Shown here piece after piece: positions 26,692 through 36,228 of a DNA stretch of 64,000 bases. Position numbers and translations under genes: made by a program. Position 1 is the stretch's first letter; the number at the start of each line of letters is the position of its first letter. The stretch is from Phycisphaeraceae bacterium (GTDB lineage Bacteria > Planctomycetota > Phycisphaerae > Phycisphaerales > UBA1924): contig JAHBWW010000005.1 in NCBI GenBank assembly GCA_019636795.1, positions 248,001 to 312,000 on the forward strand, given 5' to 3'. The notes below the pieces were generated by a model. It was given only the letters and a program-made list of their open reading frames with translations, did not search any database and was not told where the DNA came from.

Positions 26692-27024
26692 ATGGCAAGC
26701 CCGCATGTGCTTGAACTGACGGAAGAGAATTTTGCGACCGAAGTGCTCAAGTCGAGTCAGCCGGTGATGGTCGACTTCTGGGCCGAGTGGTGTCAACCTT
26801 GCCGGATTTTGGGCCCGACTGTTGACGCCGTGGCCGAGGAGTTCGCCGGGCGTGTCAAGGTTGGCAAGGTTGACATAGAAAATGCGCGCGAGATCGCGAT
26901 GCAGTATGGGATTCAGGCGATTCCGACGATCATGATCTTCAAGGGCGGTCAGGTCGTCGATCGGTTCAGTGGCTTGCGCAACAAGGCCGATCTGAGCAGC
27001 GTGCTCGAAAGGGCGCTTGGCTGA
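26692..27024 (+). CDS. trxA: Thioredoxin with a CQPC active site
   Basis: Disulfide reductase of 110 residues. VMVDFWAEWCQPCRILGPTV carries the active site, followed by the cis-Pro loop QAIPTIMIFKGG. AAGGAG six bases upstream of ATG 26692 fixes the start; the frame is open further upstream. The dipeptide between the Cys is Gln-Pro rather than the common Gly-Pro, which should alter redox potential. It follows folP and precedes an oxidoreductase gene on the same strand. Confidence 0.95.
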   Translation: MASPHVLELTEENFATEVLKSSQPVMVDFWAEWCQPCRILGPTVDAVAEEFAGRVKVGKVDIENAREIAMQYGIQAIPTIMIFKGGQVVDRFSGLRNKADLSSVLERALG

Positions 27025-27069
27025 GGTCGACTCTCGTTTTCTCCGAATGGCACTTCGCGGAAATCTGTC

Positions 27070-28170
27070 ATGCCACATTCCCAGTCGGGCGACAATGGCC
27101 TCAACTCCCACAGTAAGGTTCTCCGCTGCGGGGCTGTCGGCGTCGGGCGCATGGGCCAGCACCATGCGCGCGTCTATACGCAGATTCCCGGTGTTGAACT
27201 CGTCGGGGTGGTCGATGCCGACTTCGACCGCGCCAAACTCATCGCCGAACGCCACAACACGCGGGCCTTTGCCACCGAGCAGGACCTGATCGAAGCGGGA
27301 GTGGACGCGGTCAGTGTTGCTGTGCCGACAACCAGCCACCAGCGCAGCGCAAGTCCGTTTCTGCGCGAAGGCATCGCATGCCTGATTGAAAAGCCACTGG
27401 CTCCCGATGCGGCAACAGCCCAGGCGCTCAAGGAACTCGCCGAGGCCAAGGGTGCGTGCCTTATGGTTGGGCACATCGAGCGATTCAACCCTGTCATGCG
27501 CGCGATGCAGCGAGCGACTCGAGGCGGGTTCGAGGTTGTGCCCAGATTCATCGAAGTGCACCGTGTCAGCCCCATGACGTTTCGTTCGGTCGACATTGGC
27601 GTTGTCATGGACATGATGATCCACGATCTTGATGTGGTCCTCATGCTCATGGGCGGGCGCGAACCGGATCGTGTGGAGGCAGCAGGAGTCGCCGTCGTCA
27701 CGGAACACGAGGATCTGTGCAATGCTCGGCTGACGTTTGAACTGCCCGATGAACGCGGACGCTGCGTGGCAAACATCACCGCAAGCCGACTGGCGCTCAA
27801 AACCGAGCGCGTCACCCGTATCACCGGCGAGAACGGATACATCAAGATCGACTACGCTGCCAAAAAGGGAACCATCATCCGGCGAACTGCGAACGAGATT
27901 CAGTTGCGGGAAGTCGCGGAGCAGATCCGCGAGGGGATGGACCTCACTAGCCTCGACTGGACCGAACTCGTGAACATCGAGCCGCTCGAAATCGATGACG
28001 CCGAACCTCTTCGCCTTGAGATCGAGGAGTTTCTCGGTGCCGTCCGCGACGGGCGCAGGCCTGAGATCGACGCCACCGCAGGTTTTGTGAATGTGCGCAC
28101 AGCCGAACGCATCGTCGCGTCGATCAAGGACTTCATTCGTTCCGGGCAGGCGCTCGATGCCAACACATGA
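27070..28170 (+). CDS. Gfo/Idh/MocA-family oxidoreductase
   Basis: NAD(P)-dependent sugar or nucleotide-sugar dehydrogenase family. The Rossmann motif GAVGVGRMGQHHARVY lies at residues ~21-36, followed by the conserved IEKPLAPD (catalytic Lys) and the MMIHDLDVVLML helix (His-Asp). About 366 residues; the N-terminal ~18 residues are not conserved by eye, so a later start is possible. Related planctomycete proteins sit near lipid A genes as UDP-GlcNAc dehydrogenases, but no such genes lie nearby, so the substrate is open. Confidence 0.92.
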   Translation: MPHSQSGDNGLNSHSKVLRCGAVGVGRMGQHHARVYTQIPGVELVGVVDADFDRAKLIAERHNTRAFATEQDLIEAGVDAVSVAVPTTSHQRSASPFLREGIACLIEKPLAPDAATAQALKELAEAKGACLMVGHIERFNPVMRAMQRATRGGFEVVPRFIEVHRVSPMTFRSVDIGVVMDMMIHDLDVVLMLMGGREPDRVEAAGVAVVTEHEDLCNARLTFELPDERGRCVANITASRLALKTERVTRITGENGYIKIDYAAKKGTIIRRTANEIQLREVAEQIREGMDLTSLDWTELVNIEPLEIDDAEPLRLEIEEFLGAVRDGRRPEIDATAGFVNVRTAERIVASIKDFIRSGQALDANT

Positions 28171-28341
28171 TGGAGAGATTCTCGGACGGTTCTCGTCCGC
28201 AATCACGCAGACCAGACTCCAAACTATGTGAACTCACCCAAACTTCATGGTTTCGAAGCGCAGTGTGCGTACACTGCGGGGATCGAGAGGGTAGATCACG
28301 AACCTTTTGGAACATTTCCAAAGCACAACGAGCCAAGAGCA

Positions 28342-29676
28342 ATGCATACGGACGCAAACACCGGGGCGGATTCAGCATCGGGCCAGACCAGCAGCGAAGC
28401 GCACGCGCCAACGCTGTCGGACCAGATGAATCGCGAGATCGAAGCGGCCATGGATGAACTCGCTGCCGAGAGCGGCTTCGCCGGTCAAGGAGCGGGCCAG
28501 CGCCGCGCGATCCGAGGCCCGCGTGTCGTGCAGGCAGGTCGTGAACACCGTACCGGCAATGTCGTCTCGGTCGGCCCAACCGATATCTTCGTCGAGTTCG
28601 GGCCTAAGGAGCTCGGCGTCGTCGAGCGAGCCGGCTGGCCCGAGGACAAGCTTCCCAAAGTCGGTGAACCGCTCGAACTCGTCGTCACGCGCTTTGACCC
28701 CAACGAAGGCATCTTTGTCTGCGCTCGTCCGGGTGCAGTCCAGAAAGCCGATTGGGAAATGCTCGAAACCGGGCAGGATGTCGAGGCTCGCGTGGTCGGC
28801 GTCAACAAGGGCGGCCTGGAACTCGAGGTCGCTGGGCATCGCGCCTTCATGCCCGCAGGGCAGGTCTCCTACGACCACGTCAAGGATCTCTCGGTGTTCA
28901 TTGGCGAAAAGATGGTCTGTCGGGTCCAGAAACTCGATCGGCGCGGGAAGGGCAATATCGTGCTCAGTCGGCGCGATGTGCTGGCCAAGGAACGTGCCGC
29001 CAAGGCTGCTGTCTTGCGCGAAACGCTCGCTGAAGGTATGGTCGTCGAAGGAACCGTGCGCAAGATCATGCCCTTCGGTGCGTTTGTCGATCTCGGCGGT
29101 GTCGATGGACTCATCCACCTCTCCGATCTCACGCACGATCGCATCGGGCATGGCGAGCGAGCGATCGCAAAGCACGTCTCCGAGGGTCAGCACCTGCGCG
29201 TGCAGATTCTCAAACTCGACTGGGAGAACGATCGCATCAGCCTCGGCCTCAAGCAACTCGAAGCCGACCCCTTCGCAGCAGCCGCAACCGCCATCGAGGA
29301 AGGCGCTGAAGTCACCGGCAAAGTCACGAAGATTCTCGAATTCGGGTGCTTCGTCGAAGTCGCACCGGGTGTCGAAGGCCTCGTGCATATCTCCGAACTC
29401 GACTGGAAACGCGTCAACAAGGTCGATGATGTCGTTCGCCAGGACGAAGTCATCTGCGTCAGAGTCCTCAAGATCGATCAGGGCGGACGCAAGATTTCGC
29501 TCAGCCTCAAGGCAACCAAGCCCCAGCCCGAGCGCGAGCAATCATCGCGAGGCGGCAAAGGCCGCGCTGACCACGATCCGCGCACGCCCGAACAGATCCT
29601 CGAAGAATCGCCGGCACTGCGCCGTCTGCGAGCCAAGTTCAAGCAGGGCGGGGGGCTCAAGGGCGGCTTGAGTTGA
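28342..29676 (+). CDS. S1 RNA-binding domain protein (ribosomal protein S1-like)
   Basis: A 444-residue protein with four S1 repeats at about 70-140, 150-220, 235-310 and 320-395. The third and fourth are the best (GTVRKIMPFGAFVDLGGVDG; VTKILEFGCFVEVAPGVEGL). It ends in a basic, Gly-rich tail (FKQGGGLKGG). The number of repeats and the linker lysines fit S1-like translation factors. Start chosen at ATG 28342 (MHTDANTGADSASGQTSS); the frame is open to 28228. The ribosome site is weak. Confidence 0.9.
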   Translation: MHTDANTGADSASGQTSSEAHAPTLSDQMNREIEAAMDELAAESGFAGQGAGQRRAIRGPRVVQAGREHRTGNVVSVGPTDIFVEFGPKELGVVERAGWPEDKLPKVGEPLELVVTRFDPNEGIFVCARPGAVQKADWEMLETGQDVEARVVGVNKGGLELEVAGHRAFMPAGQVSYDHVKDLSVFIGEKMVCRVQKLDRRGKGNIVLSRRDVLAKERAAKAAVLRETLAEGMVVEGTVRKIMPFGAFVDLGGVDGLIHLSDLTHDRIGHGERAIAKHVSEGQHLRVQILKLDWENDRISLGLKQLEADPFAAAATAIEEGAEVTGKVTKILEFGCFVEVAPGVEGLVHISELDWKRVNKVDDVVRQDEVICVRVLKIDQGGRKISLSLKATKPQPEREQSSRGGKGRADHDPRTPEQILEESPALRRLRAKFKQGGGLKGGLS

Positions 29677-29711
29677 CGCCCGCACGCCGTAGCGCCCGAC
29701 TGCATTGAGTC

Positions 29712-31031
29712 ATGCTCGAGTTCGACCGTTCAAGCAGATCAATCTCGCGCACGACTCAAGTCGCGCTCTTTGGTGTCATCGGCGTCTGCGTTGCCGTCTT
29801 CGGCGTGATGATTGTGCTGCTCATCTCGATGGGCTCGGGCGCTCGTGGCGTATCGCACTTCGCCCAGGACTTATTCAGTCTTCGCACGGCGGTCTACTTT
29901 GCAGGTTCGGCAATTCTGGCCGTCCCATGTGTTGTCCTGACACGCCGCTTCGGCCGTCGAATGGAGTGGGAGCGGGGACTGACCTGGTTGATCGCTCTGA
30001 CGGTGTGGGCGATTTTAGTCGGGTTGTTCGCGTTTGCTGTCTGGGGTCTGCGGGCCATCGTCATCCTGCAACTCGCCTGGAGTCCGCTCGTTCCTGCGGG
30101 CATCGTGTTGATAACCACTGGCCTGACACGAAGGGCAGGCGACACCAGGCATTGCGCCACATGCGGGTATGCGCATGAACAGGCTGTGGGCGAACGCTGT
30201 CCTGAGTGTGGCTCACAATGGCAGAGGCGCGGCGGCACCATCATCGGAGAGGTCAAACGCTCGCCCGCAATGGTCTTTGCCGGGGCTTCCCTGCTCGTCT
30301 TGTCGGTCGCTCTCATTCTCCGCCCGTTTTACTTCGGCGCGATCACCCCCGCCATCCCCACTCAATTCCTGATCGCCAACGTGACCAATGGCACGTCATC
30401 TTCGTCCGGATTCGGTGTCAACGCATGGCAGGAACTCATGGCTCGAACGCTCAGCCCGCAACAGACCGCCGAACTGTTCGAAGGGTTGGTGACTCTCCGC
30501 TCTTCTGGCAGGCACATCGATGCGGCTGAGGCTGCCTGGCTCGACCAGCAGGTGATCGCCAGCGCTGTCGCGCCCGATCTCATCCACCGCTATTTCGTCG
30601 AGATGATCGTGTTCCGCATCGAGGGCCCAGCGACCACCGAGTTTGGTTCGGAGGCGACGTTCACCGTTTACGCTCTCAACCGCACTGCGCCATTTGGCAT
30701 GATCGATGCGCGCATGATTTTTGCCGGCTTTAGCGTTCAAGGCGAGCACATCGAAGGCTCGCTCATCGAACGATACCAGACCGTATACGCTTTCGACCCT
30801 TCGACCCACACTGCGGAGTTCAGTCATGCCTCGCCGAAATTTACTTTTCATTCCGAGGTCGAAGGCACAATACTGATCGAGGCCGAACTCTGGGCGTGCT
30901 TTGCTCCGCGACCCGCACTGTCATTCGGGCGAGCATGGAATCCGGATGGTTCGCCTGCAATTCCGTCGGGCGTGCTCCATGTCGAGCATGTGAAGTTGCG
31001 CCACGAGCTTGTGGTTGCACCACGCGACTAA
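29712..31031 (+). CDS. Membrane protein with zinc ribbon (439 aa)
   Basis: Four hydrophobic segments in the first ~135 residues (VALFGVIGVCVAVFGVMIVL; VYFAGSAILAVPCVVL; LTWLIALTVWAILVGLFAFA; IVILQLAWSPLVPAGIVLI) are followed by a rubredoxin-like zinc ribbon CATCGYAHEQAVGERCPECG near residue 152. A fifth segment (FAGASLLVLSVALILRPFYF) and a long soluble C-terminal domain follow. This zinc ribbon next to membrane helices is recurrent in planctomycetes. Function unknown. No ribosome site. Confidence 0.85.
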   Translation: MLEFDRSSRSISRTTQVALFGVIGVCVAVFGVMIVLLISMGSGARGVSHFAQDLFSLRTAVYFAGSAILAVPCVVLTRRFGRRMEWERGLTWLIALTVWAILVGLFAFAVWGLRAIVILQLAWSPLVPAGIVLITTGLTRRAGDTRHCATCGYAHEQAVGERCPECGSQWQRRGGTIIGEVKRSPAMVFAGASLLVLSVALILRPFYFGAITPAIPTQFLIANVTNGTSSSSGFGVNAWQELMARTLSPQQTAELFEGLVTLRSSGRHIDAAEAAWLDQQVIASAVAPDLIHRYFVEMIVFRIEGPATTEFGSEATFTVYALNRTAPFGMIDARMIFAGFSVQGEHIEGSLIERYQTVYAFDPSTHTAEFSHASPKFTFHSEVEGTILIEAELWACFAPRPALSFGRAWNPDGSPAIPSGVLHVEHVKLRHELVVAPRD

Positions 31032-31185
31032 GCCTTGTGTCGTCGCTGCTGAAGGACCAAGGCGTTTCGTTTGACCAGAAAAACAGGGCTTGCCACCGCC
31101 CATGCGATCTGATATCGTTTTGGCTGCCAGACCGACAAGCCACGGGGTAACCACACCCACTTTCATACAAAATCAGGAGCCTGCC

Positions 31186-31806
31186 ATGCATACTCGCCGC
31201 GTCGCCTTTGCTCTCGTCGCCCTCACGACCGCTGCTGCCGGCCTGACCGGGTGCAAGTCCAGCCAGAAGGCCTGTTGCGCATCGGCAAACAACAAGACTT
31301 GCTGCGATCCCTCTGCCCAGACTCCGCCTGCGCCCGCGACGCTCACGGCTCGCGATGCCGAGTTCTTCGAGCCGCTCAAAACCCTCGCTGGCGACTGGGG
31401 AATGGAAGATGAGAATGGCACCACACTGCTGACCAATCAGTTCGCGGTCTCCAGCAGCAACTCCGTCATCCGCGAGGTCATGTTCCCCGGACATCCGCAC
31501 GAAATGACCAACCTCTATCACATGGATGGCCCGAACCTCGTCATCACTCACTACTGCGCCGCTGGCAACCAGCCTCGCATGATCGCACGCGAAGTCAAGT
31601 ATGTCGATGGCGCGCGTGTCTACCACTTCAAGGTTGACAGCGTTTCAAACCGTCGCGAAGGGCAGCATGGCGTCATGGACGAAATGATCCTGACAATCGG
31701 CGTCGATGGATCCGTGCGCCAGGACTGGTACGGCACCGACCCAACCACAGGCCAGCGAGCAGGCCCGACCGTCTTTGCACCTCATCGCCTCGGCAGCGGG
31801 TCATGA
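31186..31806 (+). CDS. Lipoprotein with DUF1579-like domain (206 aa)
   Basis: AGGAG seven bases before ATG 31186. Signal peptide with lipobox GLTGCKSS, then a Cys-rich linker (KACCASANNKTCCDPS) that could bind metal. A C-terminal beta-barrel-like domain follows, with LKTLAGDWGMEDENG and YHMDGPNLVITHYCAAGNQP. The fold resembles domains that bind small lipophilic molecules, but this is not certain. The Gdx gene starts 31 bases downstream. Confidence 0.85.
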   Translation: MHTRRVAFALVALTTAAAGLTGCKSSQKACCASANNKTCCDPSAQTPPAPATLTARDAEFFEPLKTLAGDWGMEDENGTTLLTNQFAVSSSNSVIREVMFPGHPHEMTNLYHMDGPNLVITHYCAAGNQPRMIAREVKYVDGARVYHFKVDSVSNRREGQHGVMDEMILTIGVDGSVRQDWYGTDPTTGQRAGPTVFAPHRLGSGS

Positions 31807-31837
31807 CCGCTCATTTCCTTCGTCTGGAACCGGCATC

Positions 31838-32176
31838 ATGACGCCATGGATCCTGCTCGTCGTGGCCGGTCTGCTCGAAGCCGGCTGGGCCATCGGGCTC
31901 AAAACCACCGACGGCTTTACGAGACTCTGGCCGAGCGTCTTGACCATCCTGGCCATCGCAGTCAGCATGTTCCTGCTCTCCGTCGCTGCTCGTTCGATTC
32001 CGATCGGCACCGCATACGCGATCTGGGTTGGCATCGGCGCACTCGGCGCGGTCATCCTCGGGGCCGTGTTCTATGCCGAACCTGTGCCCCCGGCGCGCGT
32101 CTGTTTCGTGCTGTTGCTGCTTGTCTCGATCGTCGGTCTCAAACTCACCAGCGTGCCAGGCCCTGCGCCCATCTGA
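31838..32176 (+). CDS. gdx: SMR-family transporter, guanidinium exporter (Gdx/SugE) type
   Basis: Four transmembrane helices in 112 residues. The first helix WILLVVAGLLEAGWAIGLKT holds the essential Glu; the third begins GTAYAIWVGIGALGAV, the Gdx/SugE-type signature rather than the EmrE one. Export of guanidinium ions coupled to protons is known for this clade. No guanidine riboswitch was recognised upstream; only 31 bases separate it from the preceding lipoprotein, so cotranscription is likely. Confidence 0.93.
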   Translation: MTPWILLVVAGLLEAGWAIGLKTTDGFTRLWPSVLTILAIAVSMFLLSVAARSIPIGTAYAIWVGIGALGAVILGAVFYAEPVPPARVCFVLLLLVSIVGLKLTSVPGPAPI

Positions 32177-32191
32177 AGCCGTTTCTTGCGA

Positions 32192-33808
32192 TCATTCGTC
32201 GTTGTTCGCCAGCCGCTGACTGGCCTGATCGAGCGCGGCCTGCGCGATCTGTTCCGGGTTGTATCCACCTGTCAACATCAGACATGGTTTATCGGCACTG
32301 CGCGCAAACTCGCGCGCATTGGCTGCATGAAGATGCCCCGCAAGTTTCACCAGCACACACACCATGGCTACACCCGGCCTGAAGATCGGCCCACGCATCG
32401 GTTCGCTCGTACCGTGCTCCGTAATCTCCGGCCAGAGTACCTCTTCAAGCCCGAACGCCTCCGCAATACGACCCATCGCCTCCGGATACGGCTCGCCACC
32501 GATCATCACCAGCGACTTGCCTTCAAGCAGCAAACGCACCTGCGCCACCTGAGCGCTGTACGATTTTCGCGTCTCTTGTGTCGAACGTTCAGCGACTTGT
32601 TCATTGGCCTCACGCCTGGATTGAATGGCCAGCACAGCGCTGCGCAACGCCGACGGCAGATCATCACGCGATGCCAGCACTTCCAGAGCCGATATCGGCA
32701 GCAAGTTCGCCCACCGCCGGTCTGTTGGCGCAACTCCTTCAAGGACCAAAGCAGTTGCAGCGTCGCCAATTTTCCTCAGATCGTGATCACTGACTCCCTT
32801 GCCATTGATCATCTTGGCGTGGTACTGAATCAATTTTTCGAGTTTCGAGATTTCCCGGGCTCGTCCTGCCGCGGCTTCGAGTTCAGCCACGAGGGCGGCT
32901 GTACGTTGCCGCACGTCATGATGCTGATGCGGATCGGCAGGGTCATCCACTTTCATATGCCGCGCAATGAAGACACGTTGTTCCTGCGTTTCGCGGCGAA
33001 GCCACAGGTGGGCTTGATCCTGATCAATGTCGGGCTTGGTGAGCCAGGTCGATTCCAATGCAACGCGCAGGGCCGAGTTGGCCTCAGCCATCAGCGACAT
33101 CGCCGATTCCATCTGCTCGCGACGTGCCTTACTTTCCGGATCGCAGAGGCGACGAATCAGGGCGGCAACATCGGCCAATGCTTCATAGCACCCCGCGATT
33201 GTCTCGAGTGACTCATCATCCGGGTTCGAAGCACCGGGAATATAGACCCACAAAAAGCAAGGCTGCATGGTCTTGGCCAGCTCAATCAGTTCGGCCCGTC
33301 GCTGCAACCCCGATTGATACTCAGAGGTCCGAAGACCTGCCTGCCTCAACTCTGCAAACGAGCGGCAGGATTCGGCCTTGAGTCGGCAACGACGCTCCAT
33401 CTGGGCCAAATCGATCTCTGCCAGATCAGGGAATGACTCCCTCGATCCATCGACTTCCGTCCTGCGGGCCTGATTCTCGGATGCTGCGAGTCTTGCGCGT
33501 TTGATTTCGTCCATCGACCCGGTGACAACCACTGGCATCGCAGCGTCGCCGATCTGCAAGGGCACTGTTTCGATATGTTCCCGTGGTGTCGACGGGAGTG
33601 CCGCCTTTTTCAACTCTACTGAATTGTCAACCGCAAGTGCGCTGCCTGTCTCTGGTCTGCTAAGCGACTGCTCGGCGCGATTGGCCTCGGCGATCAACAG
33701 TTCTCCGACAAGTCGCAGCACCTTGCGCAAGGCTGGCGAGGCTTGCAATTGAGGCTGCAACAATTCACTCAACGCCTCCATCAATTCCTTTGGCGTCTTG
33801 TCCGTCAC
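32192..33808 (-). CDS. Conserved hypothetical, C-terminal DUF2325-like domain (538 aa)
   Basis: A mostly helical N-terminal 380 residues is followed by a C-terminal domain starting SLVMIGGEPYPEAMGRIAEA and ending CLMLTGGYNPEQIAQ, which recalls DUF2325 proteins in layout. GTG at 33806-33808 follows AGAGGG by seven bases and is preferred over GTG 33838. The domain pattern suggests nucleotide or regulatory binding, but no function is known. Confidence 0.8.
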   Translation of the reverse strand: MTDKTPKELMEALSELLQPQLQASPALRKVLRLVGELLIAEANRAEQSLSRPETGSALAVDNSVELKKAALPSTPREHIETVPLQIGDAAMPVVVTGSMDEIKRARLAASENQARRTEVDGSRESFPDLAEIDLAQMERRCRLKAESCRSFAELRQAGLRTSEYQSGLQRRAELIELAKTMQPCFLWVYIPGASNPDDESLETIAGCYEALADVAALIRRLCDPESKARREQMESAMSLMAEANSALRVALESTWLTKPDIDQDQAHLWLRRETQEQRVFIARHMKVDDPADPHQHHDVRQRTAALVAELEAAAGRAREISKLEKLIQYHAKMINGKGVSDHDLRKIGDAATALVLEGVAPTDRRWANLLPISALEVLASRDDLPSALRSAVLAIQSRREANEQVAERSTQETRKSYSAQVAQVRLLLEGKSLVMIGGEPYPEAMGRIAEAFGLEEVLWPEITEHGTSEPMRGPIFRPGVAMVCVLVKLAGHLHAANAREFARSADKPCLMLTGGYNPEQIAQAALDQASQRLANNDE

Positions 33809-33872
33809 TCGTATCCCTCTCAAATATGCTCGAAGCACTATCGGCTTCGAGTTTTATTCGATACTTCACAGC

Positions 33873-34448
33873 CTACCCAGCCCGATTCCATGGCATCCTG
33901 CCGATCACCGCCGCCAGGCCGCATGTGCCCGTCGCACCCGCGAACAGCAGCCCCGCGCCAAAGAACGCCGGCAGAAGAACGAACAGCGGATGTACGAACC
34001 ATGTCAGCGCGCAGCCAGCGAGCACCCCGACACCGATCGTCATCTGTACCTGCCGCATGACGCTGATCCCAGTCACCTTTTTGTTTGTAGACACGGGCAA
34101 CTGCGCGTCTTTCCACGCGTTGATGCCGCCGGTGAGGTTGAAGAGCTGCACGCCCGAGGAAGCAAGCCCCGCCGCGAGTCGTGCCGCATCCTGCGACCGC
34201 TTGCCCGATCGGCATTGAAACACAACGCTCTGACCGGGCCTGGCGCCGATCTTCGCAGGGTCAAACGTGGACAGCGAAACCAGCTTCGCACCCTCGATGT
34301 GTTCGTGCGCGTGCTCGTCGGGCTCGCGGACATCGACGATCATGCACTTGCCCGCCTTGTGCCAATCGTGTGCGGTGCGCGGGTCAAGTTCAGTACAGGC
34401 CTGTCCGATCCCTGATTGGTCGGTGTGCTTCGATGTTTCTGAGATCAT
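33873..34448 (-). CDS. Rhodanese-domain membrane protein (DUF2892)
   Basis: The rhodanese domain occupies residues ~1-110 with active-site loop FQCRSGKRSQD (catalytic Cys). Two transmembrane helices follow (TIGVGVLAGCALTWF; FVLLPAFFGAGLLFAGA), ending in a DUF2892-like tail. Family role: sulfur transfer, often linked to sulfide or arsenic stress. ATG at 34446-34448 follows AGAGGG eight bases upstream; the frame is open to 34547. Confidence 0.92.
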   Translation of the reverse strand: MISETSKHTDQSGIGQACTELDPRTAHDWHKAGKCMIVDVREPDEHAHEHIEGAKLVSLSTFDPAKIGARPGQSVVFQCRSGKRSQDAARLAAGLASSGVQLFNLTGGINAWKDAQLPVSTNKKVTGISVMRQVQMTIGVGVLAGCALTWFVHPLFVLLPAFFGAGLLFAGATGTCGLAAVIGRMPWNRAG

Positions 34449-34620
34449 GGTCGAGCCCTCTGTGTATCTGTGATTCTTGGGGCGCTCATCGCATGGTGCT
34501 ACCTGCGGACTGCCAAACGGGCCAGCGGCACTCGACTCCAGACCCAAGTGCGATCAGGTTTATGCCATGCAACAAAAAAACACATCCCCACAAGCCCCGG
34601 GGCCTTGCAGGGAAACAAGC

Positions 34621-34708
34621 GGAACGGGAGGGATTCGAACCCTCGGTACGGGTGACCCCGTACACCGGATTAGCAATCCGGCCCCTTCAGCCTCTCGGGC
34701 ACCGTTCC
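34621..34708 (-). tRNA. tRNA-Ser (anticodon GCT)
   Basis: On the minus strand GGAACGG pairs with CCGTTCC. The anticodon stem-loop is CCGGA-TTGCTAA-TCCGG, giving anticodon GCU (codons AGC/AGU). The long variable arm TGTACGGGGTCACCCCGTAC is typical of class II tRNA-Ser. The T arm GGGTTCGAATCCC is canonical. 88 bases, CCA not encoded. Confidence 0.97.
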
Positions 34709-34790
34709 AAATCAGGACAGGACGATAGCCCCTGCGCCCCCCGCGAACAAACCGCCCAAATCAACTTGCGTGCCCGCTCAAAGCGGACCC

Positions 34791-34827
34791 AAAAAAACGA
34801 ATCCGCCCTCCCTGCGGAGAGCGGGTT
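34791..34827 (-). terminator. Rho-independent terminator of the 90-residue coiled-coil gene
   Basis: Read on the minus strand, AACCCGCTCTCC and GGGAGGGCGGATT form a stem with a short loop and are followed by seven T. It lies 45 bases after the stop of the gene ending at 34872. Confidence 0.8.
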
Positions 34828-34871
34828 CGCTCGAGCCTGCCACCAAGGCCGGCATCAGGAAGGAGTGTGAC

Positions 34872-35144
34872 TCATTCGCCTTGCTGTTCATCATCACGAC
34901 TGAGCAGCGTGCGCAGATATTTGTTTTCACGACGTGTCGCCTCAAGATCGAAAACGAGGTACTTTACCGAAAGCCTCAAATAATCCAGGCTCTCCTGAAG
35001 CTCCGCCAGCGTCTGGCGCATCCGCTCGTGCCGGCGCCGGGTTTCGTGCGCGAGTTCTTCGAGTTTCGGCCTCTGGTTCTCAGGAAGATGCTCGATCTGA
35101 TCGAGAAGTTCTCCGAGTTTGCTCTGAAAGTCCTGATCGTTCAT
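34872..35144 (-). CDS. Small coiled-coil protein (90 aa)
   Basis: Charged helical protein with heptad-like spacing: MNDQDFQSKLGELLDQIEHL, RRHERMRQTLAELQESLDYL, LVFDLEATRRENKYL. A conserved-looking Pro-rich turn (LPENQRPKL) separates two helices. AGGAG eight bases before ATG 35142-35144 fixes the start, although the frame continues to 35339. Small coiled-coil proteins of this type occur in planctomycetes without assigned function. Confidence 0.8.
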   Translation of the reverse strand: MNDQDFQSKLGELLDQIEHLPENQRPKLEELAHETRRRHERMRQTLAELQESLDYLRLSVKYLVFDLEATRRENKYLRTLLSRDDEQQGE

Positions 35145-35383
35145 GCTCCGGCTCCTGATCTTCGAGTTTTGCTCTCTCTCACAGGTCTGACACTCCATCA
35201 GACCTGTCCTCGTCTCTGCAACAAGCGCTTCAACCAACGGGCCAATCACACGCGCGGAAGGCTCGCGATCAGGTCGTCCTATAAGAACCGCTCTGACGAA
35301 GGGCAGGGCCGGAACAGTCAGTGCCGCAGCCGCAAACACCCCAGAAACAGTGGGGGGAGGCTTCTAACGGATGTTGCAGAAAA

Positions 35384-36043
35384 TCAACGCCTGCGGTTGG
35401 CTCGTTGCAACGCTTGATGAGCCTGAGGCGGAGCGTCGCGGAGCAAGGCCTCGACATTGACCCGGTTTTTTGCCGCCTGCTGAAGCAAATACCCCAGATT
35501 TCGGTCAAGCAAAATCTGAAACTGGCCGAATGCGACTTCCAACTCATGCCGGTTCAGTCTTGATAGTGGGTCGCTCAGCCCCGTCAGTGCCGAAGCCCAG
35601 GTCAAGAGACCCCGATCTCTGCCCTCGAACTGATAGAGCGCGAGCGTCGCCAGAATCCTCGATTCAAGCGACCGAAACGGATCCGTTGCTTCTTCCGGCA
35701 GCGTGCGAAGGTCTTCCCTCGGATCTCCCGATTCTGGGGAGTTCTGCTCGAATGCACCCACATCGCTTCCCGAGGGGTTGGCGCGGGCAAGATCTGCCTC
35801 AGGCCGCGGACTCACAACGTCAACACTCGCAGCCGCACCGGAACCGGGCTTGGCCGATTTCAGTTGTGCCAGAGCCGTGGTGAGCGTTTTGAGGCCGCTG
35901 TTCTCGAATCGCACAGTCAGGCGCTGACACGGTTTCCCCTCATGCATGGCACTGACAGCAGCGGTTACAGCTCCGACTCCCCACTCGGGCTTGCCGCGGT
36001 GAACAATCCGGTCCCCAGGCTTCCACTTCACGTCATTGGTCAT
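35384..36043 (-). CDS. DUF3553-domain protein (219 aa)
   Basis: The N-terminus PGDRIVHRGKPEWGVGAVTA matches DUF3553, a ~60-residue domain thought to resemble the C-terminal domain of UvrD-type helicases. A Ser/Pro-rich linker follows, then a helical C-terminal part (SLESRILATLALYQFEG; RNLGYLLQQAAKNRVN). AAGGAA five bases before ATG 36041-36043. Divergent from rpoZ. Confidence 0.85.
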   Translation of the reverse strand: MTNDVKWKPGDRIVHRGKPEWGVGAVTAAVSAMHEGKPCQRLTVRFENSGLKTLTTALAQLKSAKPGSGAAASVDVVSPRPEADLARANPSGSDVGAFEQNSPESGDPREDLRTLPEEATDPFRSLESRILATLALYQFEGRDRGLLTWASALTGLSDPLSRLNRHELEVAFGQFQILLDRNLGYLLQQAAKNRVNVEALLRDAPPQAHQALQRANRRR

Positions 36044-36228
36044 GTGCGTTCCTTGGGTGTCACCCCGCACGATCTTCCGCTGCACCCCCGCTGCGGGCAG
36101 GACCCCTCTGGCCTCCACCCGCCGATCGGCCTACAGTCTCTGTTGCACCGGCACAGGCACCGCCCCCTCGAGCGTCCGGGGGTCGAATCCCGAAAAGGGT
36201 GCCCAGTCCTCAATCAAGAGAGTAGCAG

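Noticed and set aside
31807-31837. Guanidine riboswitch before gdx
   Set aside because: Only 31 bases are available and none of the ACGR hairpin pairs of the mini-ykkC type are seen.
34580-34620. Terminator after tRNA-Ser(GCT)
   Set aside because: An AAGGCC...GGCTT-type hairpin and a T run exist, but they are ten bases apart and the stem is short; not strong enough to list.
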